Shown: positions 10,887 to 21,085 of the stretch, piece by piece
Position numbering within the stretch: the first letter of the stretch is position 1
How the letters are laid out: each line of letters begins with the position of its first letter
Made by a program: the position numbers and the translations under genes
Notes under the pieces: model-generated
The model's database searches: none
The model's input: only the letters and a program-made list of their open reading frames with translations
Told to the model about the DNA's origin: nothing
Assembly: GCA_043228905.1 (NCBI GenBank)
Contig: JBHGNT010000009.1
Span: 10,292,001-10,356,000, forward strand
Reading direction: 5' to 3'
Length of the DNA stretch: 64,000 nt
Source: Azolla caroliniana
Taxonomy: Eukaryota > Polypodiophyta

Positions 10887-12680
10887 TCGGAAATCTATGT
10901 GGGCAATACGGCCGAAGACCGTCGCCAGTCAAGATTGTTGTGATTCAAGCTATGAAAGAAATATGCGAGTCACAATCCGAAGTTTGTATATTTCTTTGTG
11001 CATGTGCACTTTATCATATATGGATTCCGCACTATACACACATTGCGGACCCACTCTATCACTTGCTGCGGAAGGGTAAGAAGTTCGAATGGATGCCAGA
11101 ACATACCAAAGCCATGAAGAAGCTCAAGAAAACACTACGGAGGGTAGAAGCACTTATGAAGCCAAACTATGACCGACCAATCATAGTGACAATTGATACA
11201 AGTCCAACCGGGATCGGATGGGTCATCAACCAAGTCGACTCGGATGGTTCGCGATATCCGATCCGATTCGGAGCAAAAAATCTCAACGAAAGGCAACGCA
11301 GATATGCACAAGTTAAAAGAGAATTATGGGGAGCCGAGTCGCCGATAAAATCAGATCGAGACTATTTTATTGGAGCCGAAGTAGTGATCGAAACGAATTC
11401 TCTTCTGATACTCGAGATGATGCGGTGTTGTACGATACTGGATATGACTATACAAAGATAGATTGCATATGTAAAGTCGCTTAATCCGAAGGTGCGACAC
11501 ATATCCGAAAAAGACAACGCCGTAGCGGATATGCTATCAAGGGCACGGTTCGGAGATGACATAACCGAATTCGATAACGAAGAAGTTTCCGAAAACTACT
11601 TTACTTTAGAGCACATATGCCGGGTGAACGTAATCTGAGAATTTCGGTAAGCCGAATACGAGGGAAAAAGCCTGATGATCGGGAAGGTGCTTCAAGAAAT
11701 CAAGGAATCATCGGACAATATGGAAAAGAGAGCCAAGATTCAAAGTTAAAAGCGGCAAGTTCGGAAGTTCTTCTTGAACAATGGATTAATATGGAGGGAG
11801 CCGAAAAGGCCAGATGGTATACCATTGCGGGTAGTCAGAACAAAAGAGCAACGAGATCGAATAATATCCGAATTTTACAAATCTGATTGACCTAGACATC
11901 GGGGAACATGGGCAACATTTGCGAAGATCAAGCAAAAATATTGGTGGAAGAATATGTACAAAGATGTAGCGGAGTTCACGGGAAGCTACGAAAAATGCCA
12001 AATCTACCTCGGAGTTCGACACTGAGATGAATTACATCCGACCTTCTCACCAACAATCAACTTCAAATGGATGGTCGACATTGTGGCCATGCCAACCGAG
12101 ATCGGACATAAGAAGTACTTAGTATTAGCTCAGAAAGATCTGACGAACCAAGTAGAAGGTCGGGTGCTACGGAGGAAAACATGTTCTGCAGTATGCCAAT
12201 TTCTCTTGGAAGAAGTGTTGTGTAGGTACGGGTGCGTAGGACAAGTGATTGTGGATCAGGGAGAACTTGACTCTGATAAAGCTAGGGCATTCTTCGCCAA
12301 ACATGGAGTATGGTTAACACTAACCACGACATACAATCCGGAAGCCAACAGGAAGATCGAATGAGAACATAGTCCAATTGTTAAAGCACTTGTAAAAGCA
12401 TGCAACGGAAGGGTGAAGAATTGACCATAGATGCTTCCGTATGCACTATGGGCAGATCGCAGAACGCATAGTTCCGTGACCGGTTATATGCCAACAGAAC
12501 TTACGACCGGCCAAGCACCGGTAATGCCGACGGAAATGGCAATTGCGACATGGATAGTGTTGCCGTGGAAGGAAGAGATGAGACAGGAAGAATTACTAGT
12601 GGTTCGGATACGACAACTAGAGAGAAGACCCGAAGACATTGCGGAAGCAATACGCAAACAACAAGAAGCGTGGTTCTAGA
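10887..12680 (+). pseudogene. Gypsy B RT thumb, RNase H and integrase
   Basis: Resumes gypsy B pol. At 10,887-11,460 the RT thumb (PLYHLLRKGKKFEW) and RNase H (VTIDTSPTGIGWVINQ, RYAQVKRELWG) are readable, then a TAG near 11,460 is followed by KDNAVADMLSRARF-like sequence. The integrase core spans about 12,071-12,680: D in VDIVAMPTE, D in VDQGEL, and E in NRKIE, which is followed at once by a TGA stop. Several further stops occur. The catalytic RT palm is absent, lost at the site now occupied by the two A elements. Confidence 0.72.
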
Positions 12681-13137
12681 ACAAAAGTTGATTCGACACA
12701 AAGCACCGTCTACGACCACAGAAGATTGAAGAAGGAGATTAGGGGATAGTCTATGACAGTAGTTTGGATCATCAACACACAACGATTCGGAAATTCGCTA
12801 AAAGGTGGTTTGGACCATATGAAGTTCGGAAAGTTTTCGACAACGGAACCTACCAATTATGTGAGTTGGACGGGGCAATAATACAGGTAGTTGTAGCGGG
12901 GAAATGAGTGAAGATTTTCAAGAAGCGAAGTAACGCCGAACCCTATGTTAGTTTTGAGAACACCGATACAAAGGAGCAATCAGACAAGAGTTACGAAGGT
13001 TCAAAAAGCAAAGAAAGTGGGCTAGAATTAATCATTGACATAGGGGAAGAGACTGAGGATACTACGAATGAAGGAGAATAACAAGTACCGGAAACTTCGG
13101 CACATACCAAAGGATGTGCGGGTTCGGAGGGGGCGAG
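12681..13137 (+). other. Gypsy B pol tail and polypurine tract
   Basis: Degenerate pol C-terminal sequence with stops, ending in the purine-rich CGGAGGGGGCGAG (13,125-13,137) directly before the LTR start TGTCATAG. No intact frame. An acidic run (EETEDTTNEGE-like, 13,050-13,080) is the last readable protein stretch. Confidence 0.5.
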
Positions 13138-13823
13138 TGTCATAGTGTATTTCGTACACTACGTGAAAAACGTATAAAGTACCCGATTTAATAAATATGA
13201 AGAAAACAAAGAAAATATGTTTACATGCACAAGGCAAGATTCAAACCTTGTACCTCCATGTTTATAATGTAAAGCCTTACCATTACACTAGCATATCATA
13301 AGTGTTAAAAAGTAGATATCCCACATAGAAACGTTATTTCACGAATATTTTCTAGATAAAAAAGCTATAGTTAGATAAAAAAACGCATGATTACTTTTAG
13401 AAAAAGCATGTTAGATAAAGCATATAGTCTATCGACAGAAAAAGCATGGAGTCTATAGTTAGCGAAAAAGCATGGATTGTAAAGACTCTCTCATCACTAT
13501 CTAAGGAAGAGAGAAAGATGTATATGGGGTGTAGATTTTTTTTGAAGGTTTGATTAATATATTATATTCGTGGGGATTTCACGATTTTTCCGTCTATTTC
13601 TCTCTTGCGATCTAAATTCATATTCTTTCCTAAAACATTAATTAATACACTATAATCGTGAGATTCATGAGTTTCATATCTTCCTTTCTTATAACCTATT
13701 CATAACTAGACTTATCTCGTATTCTTCCTCTCCTAGTTCAAAACCCCAAGGGTTCCCACCCGACTCACGCAAACGATTCGGCGCTGAAAGGCACGACACA
13801 AGTGGTGAATCCGACGTCAAGGT
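13138..13823 (+). repeat. Gypsy B LTR (13,138-13,801) followed by a primer-binding site (13,804-13,820)
   Basis: 664-bp LTR from TGTCATAG to GACACA. Unlike an ordinary 3' LTR, it is followed by the same 2-nt spacer (ag) and TGGTGAATCCGACGTC as at 973-991, so it also sits as a 5' LTR. This fits a tandem gypsy B arrangement cut off shortly after the primer-binding site. On the minus strand, 13,228-13,300 resembles tRNA A and B boxes (TAGTGTAATGGTAAGG and GGTTTGAATCTTG). Confidence 0.72.
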
Positions 13824-13935
13824 GAACAACACTAGTTACAGATTCTATAAGTTGAGTTCTTGTTCTTTTCCTCTCTCATGTTTTCTAGTCTTGTCTTCGC
13901 TCTACTCTATTATACTTGTCCATGACATACCTTGG

Positions 13936-14463
13936 TATTCAGTGTGAGCACTAGAGGTGCTCCACGGTTGGCTTCTGCATGAATTGACTGATTGCTCTGA
14001 CCGGACAACTAATGTCGGGTCGGGTGATCGTTAAATAAATAAGGCTTCCAACAATTTGTCAGAACCGTTTCTCATCGCAAGTTAGTCCGGAGTCGGGATG
14101 AAGCTTTAGGTTCTGGTCCAAGGGTGTGAACACTAGTCGGCAATTGGTCATGTCAAACTTGAACAACATATTCAACACGTAATGTCTTTGGGACAACAAT
14201 ATGTTGTCGAGGGTATGGATCGCTTCAATCCCGAGGAAGTAATGATGGTCCCCCGATTCCTTCATTTCGAATGCATCCGACAATTGAGAATTCACGTGGC
14301 CGATTTCAGCGAGGCGTAGAGCACAACACACGTGGATGGGCTAGATCGAGCTACCAAACCTCTCTAATACCATGAAAAGAATTGATGGTGATTCTTGTGC
14401 AACAGAATAGGTTAGAGATGTCTGTTATGCGTGTGTGTGTGTGTGTGTGGTGTGTGTGTGTGT

Positions 14464-14557
<94 letters not shown>

Positions 14558-14764
14558 GAGAGGAGAGAAACACAAGATAGATATAATGGAAATACTCAAG
14601 AAGATTGTATATTACAAAGGAGATCAACTGACCTATTACAACGTAGGAGGAGAGTGCTTTATATAGTCACTCTCTCTCTTCATTAACTATCGAAGCTCAT
14701 GAGTCATGGGGAATGTGGAAACTCATTAGTTATGTGTCATAGAATATGATTATGTGGCAAACTC
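13936..14764 (-). mobile_element. Internally deleted Ty1/copia: LTR, primer-binding site and RT fragment, minus strand
   Basis: Read on the minus strand: an LTR from about 14,764 to 14,376 (related to the solo LTR at 35,454-35,850), ending TCTTTTCA; a primer-binding site TGGTATTAGAG at 14,375-14,365; then, within about 90 nt, a copia RT segment (SDAFEMKESGDHHYFLGIE..., 14,290-13,940). Gag, protease, integrase and the front of RT are therefore missing. The RT piece resembles that of the copia at 18,730-19,060. It ends in stops. Confidence 0.72.
14432..14560. repeat. (GT)n/(GA)n microsatellite inside a copia LTR
   Basis: About 105 bp of nearly pure GT with two GG interruptions, then a short GA run. 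The solo LTR of the same family at 35,790-35,810 has only a short CA stretch at the equivalent place, so the run expanded in this copy. It creates spurious long open frames of alternating residues on both strands. Confidence 0.95.
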
Positions 14765-15109
14765 ATTAGTTATCTGGCAAACTTTAGTAAAGTGTAGTTG
14801 ATCATTATTGTAAAGTTAGAACGGGGTGGTTGCCTTTGTAACCGTGAGTGAGAGTGTAACTTTGTAGCCGTCTGTCAGACGAAGGAGAACTCGGGGTCAT
14901 TGCCTTCGAGTTCCGTATTTGTACTTCCTCTCTACTATAGTGATCTGTTTTCTCGGGGTTTGGGGACCCTCGTGGTTTTTCTCCTTTCAGATTTTCCACA
15001 TAAAATATCTGTGTCTCTGTGTCTTTACGTTTTACTATCTGTGTACTAGTTATTGGCTTCTGCACACGAAGATGAACGTGTAACCGGTTGTGGCTGGTCG
15101 ATGTCTAAC
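14765..15109 (+). repeat. Partial LTR of the TGTTRGGAA-type copia family
   Basis: From AAACTTTAGTAAAGTGTAG to ATGTCTAACA it matches 48,069-48,408, the 3' part of the solo LTR there. Its 5' part is missing at the junction with the minus-strand LTR to the left. The right border lies in minus-strand copia RT. No target duplication can be tested because the left end is truncated. Confidence 0.7.
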
Positions 15110-15524
15110 ATACCGACCCTACTGGTTTTGTTTCTGACATGTTAAATCTTTCAAGAACTTTTGTAACATACTTCTCTTGTGACAACCATAACGCATTCTT
15201 AGTTTCGTCTAGAACTATGTGCATCCTCAAGATTTGTTAGACTGGTCCAAGATCTTTCATGGAAAACGACTTACCTAGTGCTTTCTCAAGCTCACAATCT
15301 TCTTAGTGTCTTGTCCGACCACTAACATGTCATCCACATATAGCATGAGAATCAAGAAGGCGCCTTCATTATACCTTTTGACAAACACACAGTGATAAAC
15401 TTGTGTTTTATGGAATCCATGTTCCAACATGAAGGATTCAAACTTCTTGTACCATTGGCATGGAGCTTGCTTTAGACCATACAAGCTTTTCTTCAGTCGA
15501 CACACTAGATTCGCTTTTCTTTTC
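15110..15524 (-). pseudogene. Minus-strand copia RT, C-terminal part (split by the 15,525 insertion)
   Basis: Minus-strand frame containing [19 protein letters not shown] and LYVDDMLVVGQ, the YVDD catalytic motif of copia reverse transcriptase, followed by degenerate RT sequence down to about 15,110. Its N-terminal partner lies at 20,804-21,085. The two parts join in frame when the 5,279-bp copia and one copy of the 5-bp duplication are taken away. It has stops (for example near 15,293), so it was probably already dead. Confidence 0.82.
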
Positions 15525-15905
15525 TGTTGAGTGAGCAAGCTCAATCGGATCCGGATCGGCTGAATAAGCCAGAGCCGGATCGGTGTCCGAAACGGAGAGC
15601 TGTATCGGATTGAAACCGGTAGGCTGTTAGAGGCCTACGGATCCAACCTAGTACGTAGGCATAGTTTTTGGGAGTCAATACTTATTAGTTCTTTATGCAC
15701 TTGTATAAAAGTGCTTTTTGAGCACATTTTATGTACATAGAGGATTATTATTATTTAATTGAGTGTGTGTGCTGATGTCTCTATCTCTCTCGTGTATTCT
15801 TTGTGTAAGGTCTCCATTAAACCTTCTTCTCTACGTTCTCTTGGTATCCGACTGAGCCGGTTCGTTATACACTTTTGTATATTAACTTTCACATGGTATC
15901 AGAGC
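15525..15905 (+). repeat. Copia 5' LTR and primer-binding site
   Basis: LTR 15,525-15,893. TATA-like TTGTATAAAAGTGC lies at about 15,700. The primer-binding site TGGTATCAGAGC begins at the very next base (15,894), matching the 3' end of plant initiator methionine tRNA, as usual for copia elements. Confidence 0.92.
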
Positions 15906-15989
15906 GCGAGGGTTGAGACTCCTCTGCAGTGGACATACGCTTTCAAAGACAAACCCTAACACCCAGTGAAGAACAGAAGAGAACCAAGA

Positions 15990-16840
15990 TGGACAGAGGT
16001 ATGGCAAGTTTGCTTCCCACAAAAAGGTCGACCGGAGCAACTATGCATCCTGGTCATATAAAATGCACCAGTACCTACTAGGGCATGGTTACTGGAGTTA
16101 TGTGGAAGGAACGAACAATGTAGCGCCAGAGCTGACACACAAGGACTTCCCGACATGGGAATAAGGAGCGAGCAGAGTGTTGTACTACCTTGCATCCTGT
16201 GTGCACGATCAGATGCTCGACTACATCAAGGATGCAAAAACGCCAAAGTAAGCTTGGGAAAATCTTCGGAAGATTTTCGCCACAAGTACCAAAGCCCGTA
16301 AGTTGCAGCTCCGACAAGAGCTAAACAACATCTGGTAGAGAGATATGTCGGTTACAGAGTACACCACCAAAATAAAGGAGATTTGTGACGCGCTTGGGTC
16401 CATCAATGTGGCGGTGGATGAAGACAAAATAGTACAAATCTGCCTTGGTGGTCTAGCACAACGATACGGGCCAGTCCGGAAGGAGATCTGCACTAGGGAG
16501 AAGCCACTGTCCTTCTTCGACCTGCAATCGATGCTGATGGTCTAAGAAAACCACGCAAGTGGGTCGAGGACCACTCAACCAAACAACCAGATGTTGCACA
16601 TGGAGGAGAGCGGCCCCGTGGGCGTGTAGGATGAGGTGGGTCGGCACGCAGTGGAAGTGGCTAGCAAGAGCAAAATTGAAGGCATGGAAACAGTGCCGAA
16701 AGTAGTTCTGGACCCTCCACAAGCAAGAGGAGTCAAAACAGCGCTGAAAATCGGTAAGGGAAGGCCGACACAGAATGCTAGTATTGTGGCAAGAAGGTCA
16801 CAGAGAAAGCGAGTGCTGGAAGAAGCGCGTTGATTCAGAC
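15990..16840 (+). pseudogene. Copia gag remnant
   Basis: Gag of the plant copia type: an N-terminal stretch with NYASWSYKMHQYL-like sequence, then SVTEYTTKIKEICDALGS (16,348-16,401) and EKPLSFFDLQSML (16,498-16,536). Stops at about 16,080, 16,163, 16,251 and 16,338 and others break it. The zinc-knuckle region around 16,770-16,850 is too decayed to show a clean CCHC motif. Confidence 0.7.
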
Positions 16841-16947
16841 AAATACAAATCTGGCAAGGCCGGATAGGGAAACCGACAAAGCTCACACTATACGCAGAAG
16901 GATCAGAAGAATCCGGATTCGGGAAAACCGGAAAGGGTCCAACCTTT

Positions 16948-18420
16948 GTGATGAAGCACAAGGCTAACTCGATGAAGAAGACTACTTCCAAAGCGGAGGA
17001 AATATGGTATGTTGATTCCAGAGCCTCAAACCACATGATGACCCACGAAGAGTGGTTCTCGATTTTGGAGAATCCGGAACAACCGGGAATCGTCGAAACC
17101 GGAGATGACACCCCTCACCCGATTGTGCATGTCAGAGAAGTCCCCTTAAGCTATGTTGGACAAAAGGGAAAGCTGATGAACGTACTACATGTTTCGACAA
17201 TCACAAAGAAATTGGTGTCGGTCGAACAAATGGTCAACCAGGGAATGCAGATGTGATTTACACACCTCAAGTGCTTCATCGAGGAAGAAGGCCGGATAAT
17301 TGCGCAAGGGCGCAAAGACGTAAGGATGTTCATCCTCGACACCAACGACGTCGACACCACCTTGTTTGCCAAAGGACAAAAGACCGAATCAGATATCAAT
17401 CTCTGGCACAAGCAGATTGGCCACCGGAGGCTTCGAGACTTGCAATCGAAATAGGTTGTTCTCGGATTGCCGAAATTCAGTGGCTGGAAGGCACAAATAT
17501 GTGAAGCCTGCCAACTCGAAAAGCAACACCGGCTTCCATTCCCCACCAAACAAAACCGGAGCCGTAACAAGCTCGACTTAATCCATTCGGATGTATGGGG
17601 ACCATAGAACGTTAGGCTTGGCGGGAGTCGGTATTTCGTCTCCTTCATCGACGACTACAGCCCGCCAGCACACATGGATCTACCTCATTGAGAGGAAAAG
17701 TGAAGTCTTCAACTCTTTCCGAAATCTACAAAGCCTAGTTGAGAGGGAAACATAATACTTTTCCGGCTAGATGCATGGCGGAAAAGAATACTTTTCCAGC
17801 CAGTTCAACAATTATCTGCAGCAAAAAGGAATTCGGAGAGAATTCAGCCACCGATACACACCGGAAAAAAAACGGTGTGGCCGAGAGAAAGAACCAGTTA
17901 ATTGTTGACATGGCAAGGGAAATGCTGGAGGAGAAGAGCATGCCCAAAATCTACTAGGCTGAGGCGGTCTGGACGGCCATCTACATCCAAAACTGGATTA
18001 GAGACAAGGTGTCAGCACATGAGTTGTATTTCGGGCGGAAGCCGAATTTGAGACACCATCGGATATTCGGTAGCATAACATATGTGCATGTACCGGATGA
18101 GAAGCGAAGGAAGCTGGATCTGAAGTTGGAAAAGCGCATACTCGTCGGCTACTCGCATGAATAAAAGGGGTATAAGTGTTATAACCCCCAGAGTAAATAG
18201 GCCCAAGTAAGTCGAGATGTCAAGTTTGATGAGTCGGCATCATGGTACTCTCTATCGACTCCAACTCCTGATGAAGACCCGATTCCGGAGGATGAGGCTA
18301 GTGACCCTGGAGAGGTTCATGTAGAAGATGAAGAATTCGATACTCTAGATGAGAGTCTGATCTCATTCTGGCTAAGTGGGATGAATGAGCAGCTGGGTTG
18401 GAGTGACCTTGAAGAATGGA
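16948..18420 (+). pseudogene. Copia protease and integrase remnant
   Basis: Protease: IWYVDSRASNHMM at about 17,003-17,041; the copia active site is normally D-S-G-A-S, and here G is replaced by R (GGA to AGA). GAG-pre-integrase: LWHKQIGHRRL near 17,402-17,434, with a zinc-finger CEACQLEKQHRLPF. The integrase core (LDLIHSDVWGP, SFIDDYS, then ERKNQLIVDMAREML) runs to about 18,200 with several stops and small indels. The linker ends at 18,410, where a deletion joins it to RT. Not functional. Confidence 0.78.
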
Positions 18421-19640
18421 CATGAAGAATGCATTTCTTCAAGGTGACCTTGAAGAATGGGTCTATATGATCCAACCCCCTGGTTTTCAATCGGAGTTGA
18501 ACAGGTCGGCGGTGTGCTAACTCAAAAAGTCACTTTATGGTCTGAAGCAAGCCCCTCGAGCTTGGAATGCGAAAATCATGCACCGGTTGCATAAGATGGG
18601 GTTTGTGGCATCAAAGTCTGACTCTTCGTTGTTCATCCGGAAAGGTCCGGAAAGGTCCGGACGGTCTGGTTTGTATCCTACTGTATGTAGATGATCTAGT
18701 GATCACCGGACCCAGACTCAACGAAATCAATCGCATAATGTCCCAGTTGTCAGACGCATTTGAAATGAAGGACCTAGAGGACCTTCATTATTTTCTTGGG
18801 ATCGAGGTGATTCGAACCCCCGGCGGCATATTGCTCTCACAACGCCATTATGTGTTGAATATGTTGTACAAGTTCGGCATGACGGAATGCCGACCGATCT
18901 CCACACCCTTGGACTGGAACCTGAAACTACATCCCGACTCTGAACCGACCTGCAATGAGAAACGGTTCCGACAAATTGTCAAAAGGCTTATCTACTTGAC
19001 AATCACTCAACTCGACATCAGTTATCCGGTCAGAGTGATCAACCAGTTTATGCTAAAGCCGATCGTGGAGCACCTTCAATGCGCACATCGACTATTGCGA
19101 TATGTGAGTGGCACGAAGGACTGGGGACTGTTATATCGACATGGTATAGTCGGGAAACTAGTCGGATATATCGATGCCGACTCGGTTGGTGATGCATCGG
19201 ATCGCCGATCCACCTCCAGTTATATGTTCTCCCTTGGTAGTGCGGTTGTTGCGTGGAGCAACAAAAAGTAGCCAACAATGGCTCTATCGAACACTAAGGC
19301 TGAATATCGGGGCACTACCATTGCCACATGTGAAGCCATCTGGCTTCGACAACTGTTGCAATACCTCCAGAACGAGATGTCGACCCCGATCCTAATTTAT
19401 TGTGACAACGTAAGCAACATACAGCTTGCCAAGAACCTTGTATTGCTCGAACAAAGCACATAGAAGTGCATTATCACTTTGTCCGTGAGTAGGTCCTGAG
19501 TGGTGAAGTTGAACTTCGGTATGTTCACACGGATCGACAGGTCATTGACATCTTCACCAAGCCGCTCGAATCGGACAAGTTGCACTTTTCAGAGATGTTC
19601 AGCATTCAGCATCTCGACGTGCCGCACTTGAGGGGGAGAA
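18421..19640 (+). pseudogene. Copia RT (5' deleted) and RNase H
   Basis: Enters RT at the MKNAFLQGDLEEW stretch; the preceding RT fingers are missing, and the junction is flanked by short direct repeats (GTGACCTTGAAGAATGG at about 18,402 and 18,443). [10 protein letters not shown] gives the catalytic YVDD (about 18,684). RNase H is readable from about 19,150 (YIDADSVGDASDRRSTS) to KAEYRGTTIATCEAIWLRQLL at 19,300-19,362, interrupted by a TAG at 19,269 and further frameshifts. Confidence 0.8.
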
Positions 19641-20159
19641 CGGGAATAGAAACGGGTAATGGCACCGGACAAGGAGCCAGAGAGGAAGAAAGAACAAAGG
19701 GGGGAGATAAGCAGAAAAAGGAATCCGAGCCCGAACAAGTCAGAGCAAGCGGCAACGACGACACTCAAGAAGGAGAGAGTCGACTGGAAGAAGGCCACAA
19801 CCTGGATGTGGTTCGATGTGGTGAAGGGCCTGAAAATGGAAGACGAGTTGGAGACTACCAACTCGGACAAGAGCCAGAACGAATCAGAGGCAACCGATTC
19901 TGACAAGAGCTGGAACGAATCGGTGGAAGCCGATTCGGTTCAACAGTTTGATTCGGAGGAGCCGAATCAGCTAAAGGCCAAGCAGACGAGAAGGCACCGG
20001 AAGTCGACACCGACACGGAGTAATCGATGGGTCAACAAGCACTGAAGTCATAGTAGCGAAGGAGTTGAGATGGGCCTGCCAAGCAGACATGTCAACCAAG
20101 AAGGTCGAGGAGCGCAGAACTGGACAAGTTGTGGAAGGAAGAACCAGACCAGACAAAAA

Positions 20160-20503
20160 GCGTGAGTGAGGCGAGAGGACGCCAGAAGGAGTCTGATGAA
20201 AGAACCGTCTACAACAGAAACTGACACCACGATCAGACCTCAAGTTGAGCTTGAGGGTGAGTGTTGAGCGAGCAAGCTCAATCGGATCCGGATCGGTATC
20301 CAAATCGGATTGAAACCGGTAGGTGTTAGAGGCGTGAGTGAGGCGGGAGGACGCCAGAAGGAGTCTGATGAATGAACCACCTACAACAGAAATTGACACC
20401 ACAATCAGACCTCAAGTTGAGCTTGAGGGTGAGTGTTGAGCGAGCAAGCTCAACCGGATCCGGATCGGTATCCGGATCGGATTGAAACCGGTAGGCGTTA
20501 GAG
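20160..20503 (+). repeat. 172-bp tandem duplication across polypurine tract and 3' LTR start
   Basis: 20,160-20,331 and 20,332-20,503 are near-identical units, each beginning GCGTGAGTGAGGCG and each containing the purine tract and the first ~70 bp of the LTR. There are therefore two candidate starts for the 3' LTR, 20,262 and 20,434; only the second gives a full 370-bp LTR. Confidence 0.93.
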
Positions 20504-20803
20504 GCCTATGGATTTAGCCTAGTACGTAGGCATATTTTTTGGGAGTCAGGGATAGTCACTCGTATGAGGATTGAAGTACCTATCAGTACTTTTGTCAGTT
20601 CTTTATGGACTTGTATAAAAATGCTCTCTGAGCACATTCTATGTACACAGAGGATTATTATTTTTGAATTGAGGGTGTGTTCTGCTCTCTCTGTCTCTCC
20701 TGTGTATTCTCTATGTAAGGTCTCCATTAAACCTTCTTCTCTACGTTTTGTTGGTATTCGGCTGAGCCGGTTTGTCATACGCTTCCGCATATTAACTTTC
20801 ACA
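20434..20803 (+). repeat. Copia 3' LTR
   Basis: 370 bp, TGTTGAGCG...TTTCACA, almost the same length as the 5' LTR (369 bp). It ends at 20,803, directly before the TTTTC target duplication. Confidence 0.92.
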
Positions 20804-21085
20804 TTTTCTCCACAAAACCTTTGGGCTTCTGCATATAGATCTCTTCATCTAATTCCCCATGCAAGATTGTTGTTTTGATATTCAATTTCTCTATTTCCAT
20901 ATTCATACTGGTAGCAATACCTAACACTGTTCAAATGGATGTTACCTTTACGACTGGTGCAAAAATCTCATCAAAATCAACCCTCTTCTTCTAATGAAAC
21001 CCTTTTACTACGATTCGAGCCTTGTATATAGGTGAGCTGCCATCTTCCCCATTTTTCCGCTTGAAGACCCAATTGTTTCTCAGGG
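20804..21085 (-). pseudogene. Minus-strand copia RT, N-terminal part
   Basis: On the minus strand from about 21,085: the start of RT with ALRNNWVFKRKNGEDGS, then KARIVVKGFH, DEIFAPVVK and EEIYMQKPKGFVE, all conserved copia RT landmarks, with stops in between. It breaks at 20,804 exactly at the target duplication, and continues at 15,524. Its left end (21,086) abuts a plus-strand RT broken at the equivalent place. Confidence 0.8.

Larger units (their letters stand above)
15525..20803 (+). mobile_element. Complete but inactive Ty1/copia element with TTTTC target duplication
   Basis: 5' LTR 15,525-15,893 (369 bp, TGTTGAGTG...TTTCACA), primer-binding site TGGTATCAGAGC at 15,894-15,905 (initiator tRNA-Met type), gag, protease, integrase, RT, RNase H, and a 3' LTR ending at 20,803. 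TTTTC at 15,520-15,524 is repeated at 20,804-20,808. A 172-bp tandem duplication spans the start of the 3' LTR. Coding regions hold many stops and a large RT deletion, so it is non-autonomous. Related LTRs are at 259, 20,434 and 24,136. Confidence 0.92.

Noticed and set aside
13228-13300. A functional tRNA gene
   Set aside because: Only A- and B-box-like motifs are seen; no complete cloverleaf with an acceptor stem could be drawn.
14351-14686. Long open frames rich in alternating V-C or H-T residues on both strands
   Set aside because: They are translations of the (GT)n microsatellite, not genes.
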